DNA from: Calliopum simillimum
Lineage: Eukaryota; Arthropoda; Insecta; Diptera; Lauxaniidae
Assembly: GCA_951812925.1 (NCBI GenBank)
Contig: OX638370.1
Coordinates: forward strand, 47,185,948-47,249,947
DNA length: 64,000 bases
Direction of reading: 5' to 3'
Of this stretch, positions 1 to 12,260 are shown piece after piece. The notes below the pieces were generated by a model. That model did not search any database and was not told where the DNA came from. It was given only the letters and a program-made list of their open reading frames with translations. Positions within the stretch are counted from its first letter, which is position 1, and each line of letters opens with the position of its first letter. The position numbers were made by a program, and so were the translations under genes.

Positions 1-421
1 AAATTTTTTTAACAATTTTATTCAATGGCACATTTGATTCCAAACATTTTAAGTTAACTCTGAGCAAAATCGAATGAAATCTCGTGAAGATATTAAGGCT
101 TTAGTGCAATGAAGGCATATCGTTTTCTTTAAAAAATTTATATTTTTGATGCAATTGCAACCCGGTCCGAAATGTTCTTCTACAAAAAATGATGAGAGCT
201 TCTTTAAAATGTTCAATGAGTGTAGAATGGCCGATGTAAAAACTGAAAAATTGGATCTGTTAACTTAGGCTGAACATTTTGAAAATGCTCTGGACAACTT
301 CTCATCATTCTTATTGCACCAAATCCTTAATATCTTCAAGAAATCGCATTCGATTTTGCTCAACCTAGGCTTTAAATGTTTGGAATTAAATTTGCCATTG
401 AATAAAATTTTTAAAAAAATT
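1..421. repeat. Foldback (inverted) repeat
   Basis: Bases 1-110 are repeated in reverse complement at about 312-421. The shared motifs include TTCAATGGCA at the left and TGCCATTGAA at the right, and TCTTCA..ATTCGATTTTGCTCA internally. Weaker pairing continues inward to about 190-220 against 270-310. The left arm may run off the window edge. No coding capacity is seen. This is a typical non-autonomous foldback/MITE-like structure in the last intron of the oxoprolinase gene. Confidence 0.8.
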
Positions 422-1144
422 TTTTTTCAAATAAATAATGCGAAAAACTATGTTTTTCATTTGATATTGATATGAAAAATTTTTTAAAATTTTTAAGAAA
501 TCTGAGTTTTTCCTGCTATAACTCAGTTAATTTTGTTCGGATCATAATTATTGGTATACTCGTTAAAAGAGCCATTACTCACTCTTCGTAAGCGTTGTAA
601 AATAAAATCGATCGGACTTGGCATTCTACGAATATATTGATGTATATGAAGTTATAACCTCGAAAATATAAATGTCCGAATTACTCGGGAACGGTCCAAA
701 GAAATAAAAAATAAGTGGGTTTTTCGAGGTCAGCGACTCTAAATTAGTTTAGAAAAAATAGTTTGCAAAATGTTACATCTATTTTGGATTTAGTGTTGTA
801 TTAACTTTTTATAGTTATTGCTTAAATAAAGAAAAAATCAATTGCACAAAAAAATTGTTGGTTAATTTTTCTTTTTATGGTATGAAAAACAAAATCGCAC
901 CTCGACTATATAAATTCATTCACTCTTATAAATATCCTAGGTTAAAAGTCTCAGGCACTCCACTAATCGTAAAACACATTTAAAATTACTATTTTTATCT
1001 CTGCAACGGGTACTTCTAGAGAAAAATTCTAGTAAATTTCTTCGTAATTGAAGTTGTTTCCAACACCGACTACGGTATTTTGTCCAAAAAGGCAAAACGA
1101 AGAGGCCTACTGCGTTTAACTTTTCATAAAACTATGTTCATTTT

Positions 1145-1495
1145 CAAATCGCGATATCTCATGAACGGTAAGTCGGACGGAAAAAGTGTTTGTAAGGACA
1201 TTCATAGAGAATAACATGTTCTGCAAAATCCAAGAAAAAAATTTTTTCTGCGGCATATCGTTTCGGAATATTTTGCAAAAATAGTTTTTTTCTAAATTTT
1301 AAGTTTGTCAAAAAATATCTCCTAAACTTTAAGTCGTACAAAAAAAAAACAAAATGTTGTTTGTAGAACAAACAATTCCCTATAAGCTGGTATTTTTGTT
1401 TTATTACTGCGACGCCCCGTTCATGTATTATCGCAATTTAAAAGAAAAAATCTGTTTAAAAAACTTCGAAAAACTTTCCAGGTAAATCTACCGAT
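1145..1495. repeat. Degenerate relative of the 6.4-8.1 kb palindrome arm
   Basis: The stretch contains GCGATATCTCATGAACGGTA, a run like AGAGAATAACATGTTCTGCA and a distal AAACTTTCCAGGTAA. All three occur in the same order in the arms of the large inverted repeat at 6411-8074. It is a single, diverged, partial copy. The flanks (about 660-780) also resemble the outer ends of the 15.6-16.6 kb palindrome. Confidence 0.55.
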
Positions 1496-1833
1496 TGACC
1501 GCACTACAAAAAAGATCACAACTTTTTAATAGGTAAACTTTTTTATTTATATTTTAAGCCAAGCATTCCACTTTTAATAATTAAATTTCATGCGGTCTTG
1601 TAGAAGTCCTACGTATACAGTGTTTTTAACTCCCTGGGAACTCTACTAATAGTAAAGTTTTTGTTTTGCATTTTCCAAATTGTATAAAATAAAAAAACAG
1701 CGTTCAGCGTTTTTAACTTAACAGTTTTTATAAATTTTTTCTTTTAATTTTTTTATGCCACGAAAATATATATTTTAATTCACTTTTCACTAAAACTTAT
1801 AAAAAAAGTAATTTCCTTAGCTTGAGTCGAGTT

Positions 1834-2640
1834 TTATATTTGATTTCCTCTATTTAATTCCGCACACCTTCTTTTTAAACGACACTGCTTAACCAATGCC
1901 TGTTTTTTTTTAAATTCTTTGATGTAGTCAGCAACTGGACCGGCTGTCTTCAAGTTTCGAATCACAATGGCTGGTGGGTTTCCTTCTTTACCAACGAAAA
2001 TTATGTTATTCTCTTCTAGCAACTTTAGAGTGGACCTGACGTAGTGTGCTGTAGAAAATGCAAGCCAAAATATTGTTGATGCATTGTGTTTCTTATAAAA
2101 TGGTATAAAACTGTATTTCGGACACTCCTTTCTTTAAAATTCGGCATATATCGTGACTTTATCGAAAAATTAAGCAGTTCATAAAAGCAAGACCAAACAT
2201 GTCATAGGAAAGGAACTTTGCCGCCAAATTTTTCCATTCCAACTGTTGCTATTGAATGATCGACATTACTACCTTTTCCTTTTGAGTAGAATTGGGAATC
2301 TGTCAGTGTTCTTGAGTCCATTTTTATATAGATTTCATCATCCATTATAGCTCATTCAGTAATTTCTTGAAGTAAATGGTCATACAATCTTCGTAGCCTT
2401 GTTTTACCAACTTACACTTCCGTTTCACTTTTTTTGGGTACTTTTTATTTTTTGTATGATTTAACGTTGTGGCTGTGCTTCACTTGTTGCATCATCGATA
2501 CTGGTTCCATTCTGTTTTGCCAAATCCCGTACTGAGATACTTTTGTTTTTGTCTATCAAAGTCACTACCTTCTTTTCTTGTTTTGGTTCACCTGGACCTT
2601 GTTTTCTTCCACTTTTTTTTAAACCTTGGAAAGAATAGGT
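1834..2640 (-). pseudogene. Decayed IS630/Tc1-type transposase
   Basis: Read on the - strand with several frameshifts and stops, this stretch retains landmarks of a Tc1/mariner-superfamily transposase. First comes an HTH-like N-terminus (KKVVTLIDKNKSISVRDLAK near 2530-2590). Next is AIMDDEIYIKMDSRTL near 2320-2360, matching the family's first catalytic-Asp segment MDDETYVKMD. Then comes FWLAFSTAHYVRSTLKLLEENNI near 1990-2070, matching the FWPDLA.CHY segment but with the Asp lost, and finally the NPP segment and a basic tail ending at 1834. The second catalytic Asp and the RPIE motif are missing or altered, so it is inactive. The 62-codon open stretch at 1834-2022 is only its surviving C-terminus. 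The family call is firm at superfamily level; the subfamily is not determined. Confidence 0.72.
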
Positions 2641-3344
2641 ACTCCCGCACTTGATAGTAACATTTTTATACCAATGAATTTGTAGCGTCTGACCAACTTT
2701 CTGTACGAAATTTATTTTTTAGTACAGTAATTGTGCATAATTTTCTTGCGCATGTCATATTCGATACGCGACATCTGCTATAGGAATACCGGAGAACGTA
2801 AACAGAATTAAAATACAATTGATTACTCATTCTAACGGTACATTTTTTGTTTCAAATAAATGCGTACTTTGAGAAAAAGATGTATTCCAAAGTGTGCAGT
2901 TACTTTTCGATACAGTCCTTATATTCACATTGCATTGTTTTTCGTATGGCGTTACATACTTAGTACATCCCAATATCGAATTGCTGCTCAGTTGCCAACA
3001 AGATTCAATATTCGTACAAATCGAATAGAAATGGAACTAGAGCTGAAACCCATTCCCTTAATTACCATCTGATATATGCTGAAAAGCATTGGCGTAATTA
3101 AATCATAATGGAAAAGATCGATACTTTTGTATACACGCAAGTCTGGGTAGCTATAGCTACTATTCGAAGTTCGAACTAGTTATATACAGGTTTTCCACAC
3201 TTTTAATCAGGGATATCTTTCAATTCTGAGATAATGCAAAAAAATTATAGCAATTTCACTAGACTCTAATGATTAAAGTGTTATTAATTTGTTAAATATG
3301 TATTGATCACAAAATCCACATTAAATATTTTTTGTTTTCAACAG

Positions 3345-3497
3345 GACACTTTCCTGCTGAAAACTCCTGGAGGTGGTGGTTATGGAATTTCGTCTACAAC
3401 AGAACGTAAAAGAAATGATGAAAATAATAAGCCACTGCAACAATTTATTGAACGTGGAACTGTGTTTGAATATCGCCAGTCTCAGGAGTCAGCCTAA
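3345..3497 (+). CDS. 5-oxoprolinase, terminal exon (C-terminal 50 aa)
   Basis: 5-oxoprolinase is an ATP-dependent cytosolic enzyme of the gamma-glutamyl cycle that opens 5-oxo-L-proline to glutamate. Only its last exon lies here. A pyrimidine-rich tract ending TTTTCAACAG (AG at 3343-3344) is followed in phase 0 by a reading frame of 50 codons and TAA at 3495-3497. The peptide begins DTFLLKTPGGGGYG; the TPGGGGYG motif is the glycine-rich C-terminal signature of the HyuB/OPLAH half. It ends FIERGTVFEYRQSQESA, matching the family's characteristic (V/E)YEYR..QE terminus. The variable linker between them is polar. The upstream exons lie left of the window, so the last intron is at least 3344 bp and carries transposon relics. 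The gene is convergent with Gug. The fly counterpart is probably CG4752; that assignment is from memory. Confidence 0.82.
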   Translation, partial: DTFLLKTPGGGGYGISSTTERKRNDENNKPLQQFIERGTVFEYRQSQESA

Positions 3498-3660
3498 AAC
3501 TTTTATATACGTAATTTTATTTTAAAAGAGCAGTGTGGCACTTTTTGCAATAAGTCATTCAAGCGCCTTATTGATATTTAGTGAATTAAGTTTAAAAAAC
3601 GTAAAAGTTGTTAAAATTTTAGATCAAATAAAATAAACATTGTAAGTAAGGTGGTAGGAT
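3498..3660 (+). terminator. 3' UTR and poly(A) signals of the oxoprolinase gene
   Basis: An AT-rich stretch follows the stop codon. Two overlapping AATAAA hexamers lie at 3627-3632 and 3632-3637, about 135 bp downstream of the stop. Cleavage would be expected around 3650-3660. This supports 3497 as a true gene end. Confidence 0.6.
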
Positions 3661-6410
3661 ACTAACATATGCAATAAAAAAACCTCTTCTATTAAAACAT
3701 AACATTTTGTTTCTCTGAAATGAAATGATCTATTTAAGTAAGTTCAGCAAAAAGCTAAAATAATATCTTTTTTAAATAGAATAAAACTAAATAACTTTTT
3801 TTATTTATTTTTTAACTTTTTATTTTTGCAAAATCATAGAGACTTGTATTTGGGGAATAATTAATTTGCACATCTGTGGTTGTAGTGTTTCTTAATATTT
3901 TTTCTGTTTTTTGGTTTTAATTTCTTTGGTTTACATTAATTTATGTTTGCTTTAATATATTTCATTTGAAGTTATAAGTTTTTTTTTTTTTACAGCAAGT
4001 TAATTTTTGACAATAATTTTACTCAAAACTGTCATTAAAATAAAGTTAAATATATGTATGTAAATTTTTAATAATTAGTGATATCTATTTTAAAAAGTTT
4101 TTCACTTTGTATGTAAACTATAAACTAAAGTAAAAGAGTTTTATTTTATTTATAAAACAAATCATTCAACTAATTACAAATTAAGTATAGGAAGTACTTG
4201 TAAAATTGAATTTTGATAGTTTTCGTTCTCAAAATGTAAAATTTTTACTATACTTGAATGTTTTTGTCTTTTACTTTTTTAAATTTTTGCTGATATCACA
4301 GATTTCTCGAGAAAAAAATTATGATTTCGTGTTTTCTTACTTTTAAATATTTAATTTTCTTTCTGAATTTAAGAAAAACTTTAATTGAGTGTTTTTTTTT
4401 TTGTATTTATTGTAAATCTACTAAAATTAGAATTCTATATGGAGTATTTTTTATTAATTTAATTGGTTTGCAAATTTACAAAACAACTTTCGAAATAAAA
4501 ATTAAATACCTAACAATGGGTGTTAGTGCAATGAAATGCTGCTGCCAACTAATCGTAATTTACGACTTATTATAAAATTTTAACGAACTTCTTTGGAATT
4601 ATATTTTTGGTTTTATAATTTGGCATTGGATCAAGTAGTTTTTAAAACAAAGGGCCTTTGGGCTGCACAGTGAGTTTGCGGAGACTGAATAAAAACTGTA
4701 CTGGTCAATCATTCCTTATTTTTATTTAATTTTGGCCCACATTTTCAGTTAATTTTTCATCATCTAAGCAAAGTAATTGTCCAATTGGAAAAGTAAAGTT
4801 TAAGCCTTCGGTGTCACTAACAAAAATTGATTACACTGTTTACTGTGAGCTGCAAGGATTTCTGGAGAACTAGAGTCAATCCTGACAAACAAATTATATC
4901 CTAAGTATCGGACGACCAAAGTGAGCCTGGAACTACTCACAAAATTATGTTTATATACATAACAAGTGCAATCTTCTAAATTATCTTATTTACAACTTTT
5001 GAAAATTTTCTGTGTTGCTTATAATTTTTGAGTTTTGAGATTGCTATTTACTAATTTACTTTTATATGTCTTTTGCTAAAGAGATGATGAATTTCGCAGT
5101 CTTTAGCCGAATCGTTTATCAGTTTATGAAAATCGTTGTGGTGCTAAAACAAACGGCATGCTAAGTATTTAAAATTTTGCACTAAAATAAATTATAAATT
5201 CTTTTTGTTAGTTTAGTTACATGTTTTAAAGTCCAAATTTAGCACATTTATAAAAAATTTATTTTTCAAAAAATATTTCAATTTTTGAATAAAGCGTTTA
5301 CCAGACACTCTCCGCATAAAGTTAGCGAGCTTTCATATTTATACTCAATTTAATGTCCAGGAAACGTTTACTCAAAGTTTGTCTTTTTGGGCGTCCTTTT
5401 TTATTTAATTTTAAATTTCGCGTTTTATTTTTTTTATTTGCATCTTTCCTCAATCAGTAAATTTTTTTGTTTTATTTTTTGTGTGTTTAACCAACTCTGA
5501 CATTTCCAAATCACAATTTTTTTGCTTTTCTGTTTGCAGTATAATTTTCATATATTATCGTATTTATGTATTATAGAATTAAGTTTAATGTTTTATTTTT
5601 GGAAAAATATTTTAAACTGTTGGCTAATGATATTTTACAATAATTAATAGATTTATAAATATTTACAAAGCCGCCTTTCTAAGTATTTTGATTATTTTCG
5701 ATAAATTGATCTTATTTGTAAACATTTAAATTTATATATGATAGAACATATTTATTTATTTATTTCAACGTCAAAAAACATTTACACTGAGACCACAAAA
5801 ACCTTCATTAATATATCTTTGAATTAAATGTTTTTTTCTGTTTTGTGATTTTTTTTTTTTTGTTTTTAGTTTTTTTTTTTTTGTTATTCTTACGAGTAGT
5901 GTTTTTATGATTTTAGGAATTGTTCAAAGAATTTCTTCTTCTCGTAGTAGTAGGCTCTTTCCGAAAGTAAATACATTCCAAATTCACTTATATTTTTCAT
6001 TAGTTAATTGTTGGAGCTATTGAACAGTTGATGTCATAATGCTGAGGCCTCTTCTGCACTGTTGCTTCGTCCCAACGAATTTAGGAGATGCTTTGACTTT
6101 TCATCTAAAAAAAGATTTATAATTATTCATAAAATCTATATATATTTGTCAATGGAAATCGGGTAACTGCATGGAAATTTGAATAACATGACTTTAAAAC
6201 GAACGCTTTTGTTGAAGTATTTAACAGACTGGCTATATTGTACTTCTACGAAAAGAAAGCTCAACAATAAGAACGACACTTCATTTGTCAAAATTAGTAC
6301 CGTTACTTAGGGGCTGACTGCAAGGGACTGACAATTTCGTGTAAAACAAAGGAAGTCTTTAAAGTTAAAAAAATAAAAAATAACTAGATTGTGGGTTTTG
6401 TTTAAAATAA
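3661..6410. other. AT-rich intergenic DNA, no gene seen
   Basis: The stretch is full of T- and A-runs. The longest open frame (4321-4575) has low-complexity composition and no recognisable motif. I see no exon, tRNA or clear transposon coding relic here. Confidence 0.6.
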
Positions 6411-8074
6411 CCGTGTTCGTTGAAAAAAAAAAAAACTATGGGGGTTATCGTGAACCAAGATTCCCGGGGAATTTTCTTAAATTGCAATAGAGAATGCACG
6501 GCAGTCCGAGAAAATTCCCCGGGAATCTTGATTCACGATAACCCCCTATATAAATATTTGTAATATTTATAAAGTTTTTGTGACGCAAGTATCAAATTTT
6601 TGTTTCAACGAATAGTACAGTCATTTGGTAGTTTTAGCTGGAAAGTTTTGCGGGATTTCTGCAAATGAGTTATTTTATAGATTTCGATGTGCTCTTTCAG
6701 AATTTCAACTTTGCTACCTCGTATCGTGTTCGCTCGAGCCGCCATATTGGAAAAATGGCGTCCAAAATCAGTTTTTTACAAATATCTCTTTAACGGTTAT
6801 ATTTAGAGAAAAACTTTTTAGCACAATGTTGTAGCTTATAAAATTTTCTATAAAAATGACCTTTGAATTGTTTTCGTACGACTTATAACTCAGGAGATAT
6901 CTTTATTCAAAATTTTAGAAAAATTAGTAAATTGTGAATGCCACTTATGAGTAGGCACAGTGATGTGTCAAGCTTATAATTACGATAACTTATGAACGGT
7001 GAGTCGCACGTTTAAAATAAAAACAGCTGTTTATAGGGAATAACATGCGCTATAAGTTACATGTTATTTTTTTTTTTCATATCACCTATAGTTAAGGAGA
7101 TATTTTTCCCACAAACCTAAGATTTTGAAAAAAACGTTTTTTCAAAATGGCTCCTAAACGGTTCGTCCTAGAAAAAAAATTGTCAATGCATTTTGTAGAA
7201 CGTTCAATTCCCTATAAGAGTCTCTTCGAGCTGTTTTTTCGTCAGACTTACCCTTCATGAGATATAGCGTCTTGAAAATCATTCAAAATTGAATATTGTT
7301 CTATGCGCCCTACTATGTTCAATTTTGAATGATTTTCAAGTCGCGATATCTCATGAAGGGTAAGTCTGACGAAAAAACAGCTCGAAGAGACTCTTATAGG
7401 GAATTGAACGTTCTACAAAATGCATTGACAATTTTTTTTCTAGGACGAACCGTTTAGGAGCCATTTTGAAAAAACGTTTTTTTCAAAATCTTAGGTTTGT
7501 GGGAAAAATATCTCCTTAATTATAGGTGATATGAAAAAAAAATAACATGTAACTTATAGCGCATGTTATTCCCTATAAATATCTGTTTTTATTTTAAACG
7601 TGCGACTCACCGTTCATAAGTTATCGTAATTATAAGCTTGACACATCACTGTGCCTACTCATAAGTGGCATTCACAATTTACTAATTTTTCTAAAATTTT
7701 GAATAGAGATATCTCCTGAGTTATAAGTCGTACGAAAACAATTCAAAGGTCATTTTTATAGAAAATTTTATAAGCTACAACATTGTGCTAAAAAGTTTTT
7801 CTCTAAATATAACCGTTAAAGAGATATTTGTAAAAAACTGATTTTGGACGCCATTTTTCCAATATGGCGGCTCGAGCGAACACGATACGAGGTAGCAAAG
7901 TTGAAATTCTGAAAGAGCACATCGAAATCTATAAAATAACTCATTTGCAGAAATCCCGCAAAACTTTCCAGGTAACATCATTTTTTTCTCCCAAATGATT
8001 GTACTAGAACGCTTTTTGTTAAAAACTTTATGAATATTTACAAATATTTATAGTTTTTTTTGTCAACGAACACG
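6411..8074. repeat. 1.66 kb near-perfect palindrome (foldback element)
   Basis: Left arm 6411-7293 and right arm 7318-8074 are inverted copies around a loop of about 24 bp. The outer ends are CCGTGTTCGTTGA and TCAACGAACACGG. Both arms read the same 68-69 codon frame outward to inward (6625-6834 on +, 7775-7981 on -), which is a by-product of the symmetry. The arms are built from degenerate units containing 'atctcatgaa.ggtaagtc.gacgaaaa' and 'ttgtagaa', seen in several other palindromes here. The left arm is longer because a small element is nested at 6440-6546. Confidence 0.93.
6440..6548. mobile_element. Nested MITE with ~38 bp terminal inverted repeats
   Basis: The element begins GGGGGTTATCGTGAACCAAG and ends in the inverted form CTTGATTCACGATAACCCCC. 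The TIRs are close to 38 bp and include a central TTCCCGGGGAA palindrome. It is flanked by TA-containing bases, consistent with TA target duplication. The matching place in the right arm (8041-8055, ATTTATAG) lacks it, which directly shows the empty site. Confidence 0.88.
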
Positions 8075-8279
8075 GCTAATATATAAGGTCATCAAATCCA
8101 AACAACTTTTTGAGTGCTGTTCCTGAAAGTACTTGATGGGGTTTTGCTAGTTTGGCTCCAGGTCGGATTTTATAGTACTATAAAGTGTGTCGAAAAAAAC
8201 TTTTAAACACTTTTTCACCCATAACTTATCCTGTATATATACAATATAATTTTTTTTGAATCACGTTAGCTTTTAAAAA

Positions 8280-8945
8280 TATATATGATATTATCTTTAT
8301 TCAAATTATTCATTTTCAATTGTTAATTCTTTCAATTAATTAAAAATTTCCAAAGGGGGCGTGGAACTTCATCGATACCGCCCACTTTTCGGTTATTAAA
8401 AGGCATTGATAAGCAGTACCTACATACCAAATTTCATTGAAATATATTGTAACATTTGCGAGATATAGCATTTTACGTATTTTACTTGTATGGGAGGTTC
8501 CACGCGTAACGGCGATATTTCACCCACTTTCAGATCAGAGATGCCATATAGCAATTAGGCTCCTCACAGTTAATTTCATAATGTTTGCTTTATTAGTTTT
8601 CTTTTTATACCGTTTCATATTTTTGTGGGCGGTGCCACGCCTTCCAACGAGTTTTCCTTATATAACGGCGTATTACACAATAATCCCTGTTTGCAGGGGT
8701 AACATCTCCTAAATTTTCATTAAAATTGTTGCAGTCGTTCTCGAGTAAAATTGAATTAAAATTTTCAGGAGGGCGTGGCACTTTTTCGATCCTGCCCACT
8801 TTTTGTCTGTTACAAGGTATTATCAAGCCGTACCCGCTCACCAAATTTCATCCAAATAACTTGAATGGTTTGCGATTTATGACTAAATCAATTTTAAAAT
8901 TTAGGGCAGCGCCACGCCCCCTGGTGAGCATTTAGCCGTTTTGGA
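8280..8945. repeat. GCCACGCCC-type dispersed repeat
   Basis: Segments of about 100-130 bp recur, each with a GGGCGTGGCAC or GTGCCACGCC motif, a 'cccacttttcg' run and a 'caaatttcat.gaa' run. The same modules recur at 10.7-11.4, 11.7-12.3, 25.6-26.4, 33.6-34.2, 50.2-50.6, 56.8-57.5, 60.2-60.5 and 62.6-63.4 kb. The open frames at 8437-8935 follow the repeat and show no protein family. Confidence 0.7.
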
Positions 8946-9240
8946 GAAACAGATATATACATATATATAATAATTTTAGCTCGTATAAGAAGAGAAGATT
9001 TATTTACACGAAAAAGTAACCGTTTCGGAACTATTTGATAAATTCGAATTTTTCGACTTCTTGCAGTTTTTTAAGAATACTTTCTAAACGGTAACTTTTT
9101 CGTTAATGCAAATCAATGTTATTTGTTGAACCTGTATTTCCCCACAAAAAAGATTCCGATACTTTTTATCGTGTGACTAACCATTTTCATCCAAAAGCCT
9201 CCTAAATGAAAAGTAATTGAAAACGCACGGATTACGGAAC

Positions 9241-9462
9241 AGTCCTGATAGATTTGGGAAATTGTGTCAGTTGAAGTCCCTTTCCTAGCAAGTTCGTCAG
9301 CATTCTCGTTGCCAATGAAATTGCTGAGTCTAGAAATTGTAAAATTTCATAACAGCCCTACTTCACTCAGGGCTTTCCTGCAATCTAGGACTAAGCCTAG
9401 ACTTAGTAGTGTTGGAACTAAGAGCCTTAAAGGCAGCCTGATTATCAACGCAAATGACAAAA
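9241..9462 (-). pseudogene. LINE RNase H domain relic
   Basis: On the - strand, one frame gives VDNQAAFKALSSNTTKSRLS (about 9400-9450), matching the DxxAAL.AL segment of retroelement RNase H. After a frameshift another frame gives SNFIGNENADELARKGTS (about 9270-9330), matching the WVPGHS.I.GNE.ADELAR segment. A stop and a deletion separate them. This indicates a dead non-LTR retrotransposon carrying RNase H; the clade is not resolved. Confidence 0.72.
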
Positions 9463-9764
9463 GTGTCATTACGATAATAATTATTGGTTTAATAATTTGG
9501 CATGCTTTCTAGACGCACGCTGCTTGTAAAACGGGGATTTACACCAACATGATCGGTCTCTCCAAAATTCTTATGGGGTTCAAAAATATAGTGCTTGAAC
9601 ATCATTTTAAGCGAAAAATAAAAAAAAACCCCGTGGCGCTTTTTAAAATATTTCGTTTTGAAAATTGTAACAAAATTTCCATATAAAACGAAAAAATTGT
9701 AAAAATAAAACCAACAAATAAAAACCGAAATATGTAGTAATTTTAGATGTATTTTTTGAAAAAG

Positions 9765-10075
9765 GTTTTTATCCACCAAAAATAATTTTTTTTTTCAGTG
9801 GATTTTTTTTTCAAAAGCACATATCTTTCTACAGAAAATCTGAAAATTTCATTAAAATCGGATAAAAAGCCGAGGAGCTATGAATTTTCAAATGTGTGAG
9901 TATCCAAGGGTTGGATCGAACTTCATGTGGCCGCCATCTTGGAAATTTTCGGAATTTCGGAAAATCATTCTACCACAGTTATATGTGTGTCAAATACTAA
10001 CTTTTCATCAATTTTCATAGAAATCGGAGATGTCAAGTCAAATCTTGGTCGGTAACACAAAGAATGACTCAGATG
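9765..10075. repeat. Dispersed repeat, copy 1
   Basis: This is inverted relative to a second copy at about 22570-22925. Shared blocks include 'tcatttctatgaaaattg'-type sequence, TCGATCCAAC and GTGTGTCAAATACTAAC. Part of the same repeat ('tttttgatgctgaatc') also recurs near 36980 inside another palindrome. Confidence 0.7.
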
Positions 10076-10674
10076 TATTTTTGATGCTGAATCCGAATCT
10101 GGCACCAAAATTGCGAGTAAATTTAGAGTAAAATAAAGATATTGATATAATAAAAAATGGGTTTTGAAGGCCAAAACTAGTTCTTTTAAATACCATATCA
10201 AGATTTATTGCCAGAAACTATAACTATAACTTGTTAATAACTTGATTTTATTTTTTACGATTTTTTCGTTTTATGCATATGAAAATTTTAGTACAATTTT
10301 AAAAAATGCAATTTTTTAAAATGCGCCAAGTGGATTTGTTTTATTTTTATCAGTCTCTCGCGCGGGGTTTGGTGTCGGCCTCCGGGTACGTGCTGGTGGA
10401 TTACGCTAAGGATTACAAAAAGGACCTCGAGTTCGTGGTAGTCCTTCCCGATACCTTGTACTGATTGCAATAATCAGTACATTAGAAGAAGGGCAAAAAT
10501 GACCCACATGCAGAGGTTAAACAGGGTTAAAATTGTATACAAAAATATTCCCCGCAATATCCTGCATACACCTCAGATGTAAGGATCATATAGTTAAATT
10601 CATCGATTTAACACAAGAATGCGGTATTTTTGGATTTTTCATGTACAGTAGAAATCGATTAAAAACTAGAAAGG

Positions 10675-11445
10675 GTGTAACTTTTGGCCTGGCCAAAAAA
10701 TAAATACCCTACACTGCAGTATTTTGAAGCTTTTGCTTATAAAGTAGGTGCCACGCCCTCTTGTCCGAGTTCGTCTAGTTTAAGCTTAGAGTGTGCATTT
10801 ATAGTCTTTAGTATTTGAGTGAAATTTAGTTGGATTATCTCAAAAAACTCTTTCAGTATAGCATTTTTAAACTTTTGCTTATATGGGAGGTGCCACCGAA
10901 TTCTTGTTGAGATCTTTCATTTATAATTTTTAGTATCTGAGTCAAATTTGGTTCGAATATCTCAAAAAACGTTTTCAGTACAGCGTTTTGAAGCTTTTGC
11001 TTTGGAGGTGCCACGCCCTCTTGTCCAAATTCGCCTTGTTTTTTTTTAGAACTTGCGCTTACAATTCGTAGTATTTATGAGTATTTTGGTTGCATTTTCG
11101 TGAAAAATACTCCTAAAATTTCATTTTGAATACATTTTTTGTATGGGCGGTAGGCGTGTCCATTGATCGATTTCGCTCATTTTCAATCCCCCGAGCTAAC
11201 TTTGACAACGGAGGCTGTGCACCAAATTTCATTGAATTATCTTGCTTAGTTTTCCCAAAAAGTGTATTTCCACACACAGCCAGCCAGCCAGCCAGACAGA
11301 CGGACATGGCTATATCGACTCAGGAGGTGACGCTGATCAAGAATATATATACTTTTCTATATCTGCCACGCCTCCTTTTGTGCGTTACAAACGGAAGGAC
11401 AAAGTGAATATACCCTAGGTGTAGGGTATAACTAGGTGTAGGGTA
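10675..11445 (-). repeat. CAGGGTATA repeat family, copy 1
   Basis: One end reads GGCCTGGCCAAA..ATACCCTACACTGCAGTATT and the other GAGTCGATATAGCCATGTCC (in reverse) followed by TATACCCTAGGTGTAGGGTA. The interior carries three modules with GCCACGCCCTCTTGTCC. The order is opposite to copies at 25559, 33556 and 56757. The similar 64-96 codon frames in each copy come from shared DNA, not from selection I can demonstrate. Confidence 0.8.
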
Positions 11446-11739
11446 TAAAAATGTGACGTGCTGTAGAAAAACCACGAGAAACAGGTATTTCTTTTTTAAC
11501 GTCTACTTTAAGAATTTTTTGGATTTTCTTATGTGTTTTTAAAAAAGTTCGAAATTGTCGAACAGTGTTATGGTAAAAAAAAAAAAAAATAATTTAAAAA
11601 AATATAAAACAAAAACACACAATGGGATCAAATTCCGCCACGTCCTCGCCGTTGATCCTGGGTAAAGCTGAGAGCGGATTATGAAAATAACTATCGGATG
11701 AACAGTGCACTGATCATTATTGAGTTAAAATTTTCAATT

Positions 11740-12260
11740 GTTAAAAAGTGGGCGTGGCACTCGTTTAATGCTTTCTACTTTTCATCCATTTCAAGGTACT
11801 TATAATTCACACCTTTCAACGAAATTGAATTAAAATATTTAATATAGTTTTTTAGTTATACCATGTGAGGTATTTCACTTGTATGGGAGGTACCACGCCC
11901 ACTGGTGATATTTCGCCCAGAAGAACTTCATATGTAGTAGGCTCCCTGTACTAAATTTCTGACAAATAACTTCATTAATACTGTTATTATACGTATAACG
12001 TATTCAAGTTTTGTAGGCGGTGCCACGCCCGTATGCGAGACTATATAATTCTTTGACATTCTACAAATTAATACTGATCTCTACGAATAGGTGATCCTAG
12101 CTTTTTATCAAAATCGTTGAAACCGCTTTCAAAATATATTGAATTCAATTCACAAAATGTTAAAAAGTGGGCGTATCACTTACTTAATCCCGCCCACTTT
12201 TCGCCCGTTCCAATATAGTTTCACTAGACCTCGAGTTGCAAAATTTCACCAAATTATCTT
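11740..12260. repeat. GCCACGCCC-type repeat, second block
   Basis: Modules with GGGCGTGGCAC, 'gtatgggaggtaccacgccc' and GGCGGTGCCACGCCC are spaced roughly 120-160 bp apart, like those at 8280-8945. No coding signal is seen. Confidence 0.65.

Noticed and set aside
6625..7981. Two nearly identical 68-69 codon proteins on opposite strands
   Set aside because: They are mirror images within a palindrome and show no coding pattern.
11126..11407. 93-codon frame similar to frames at 25659 and 56874
   Set aside because: Similarity follows from copies of a noncoding repeat; frame is not maintained across all copies.
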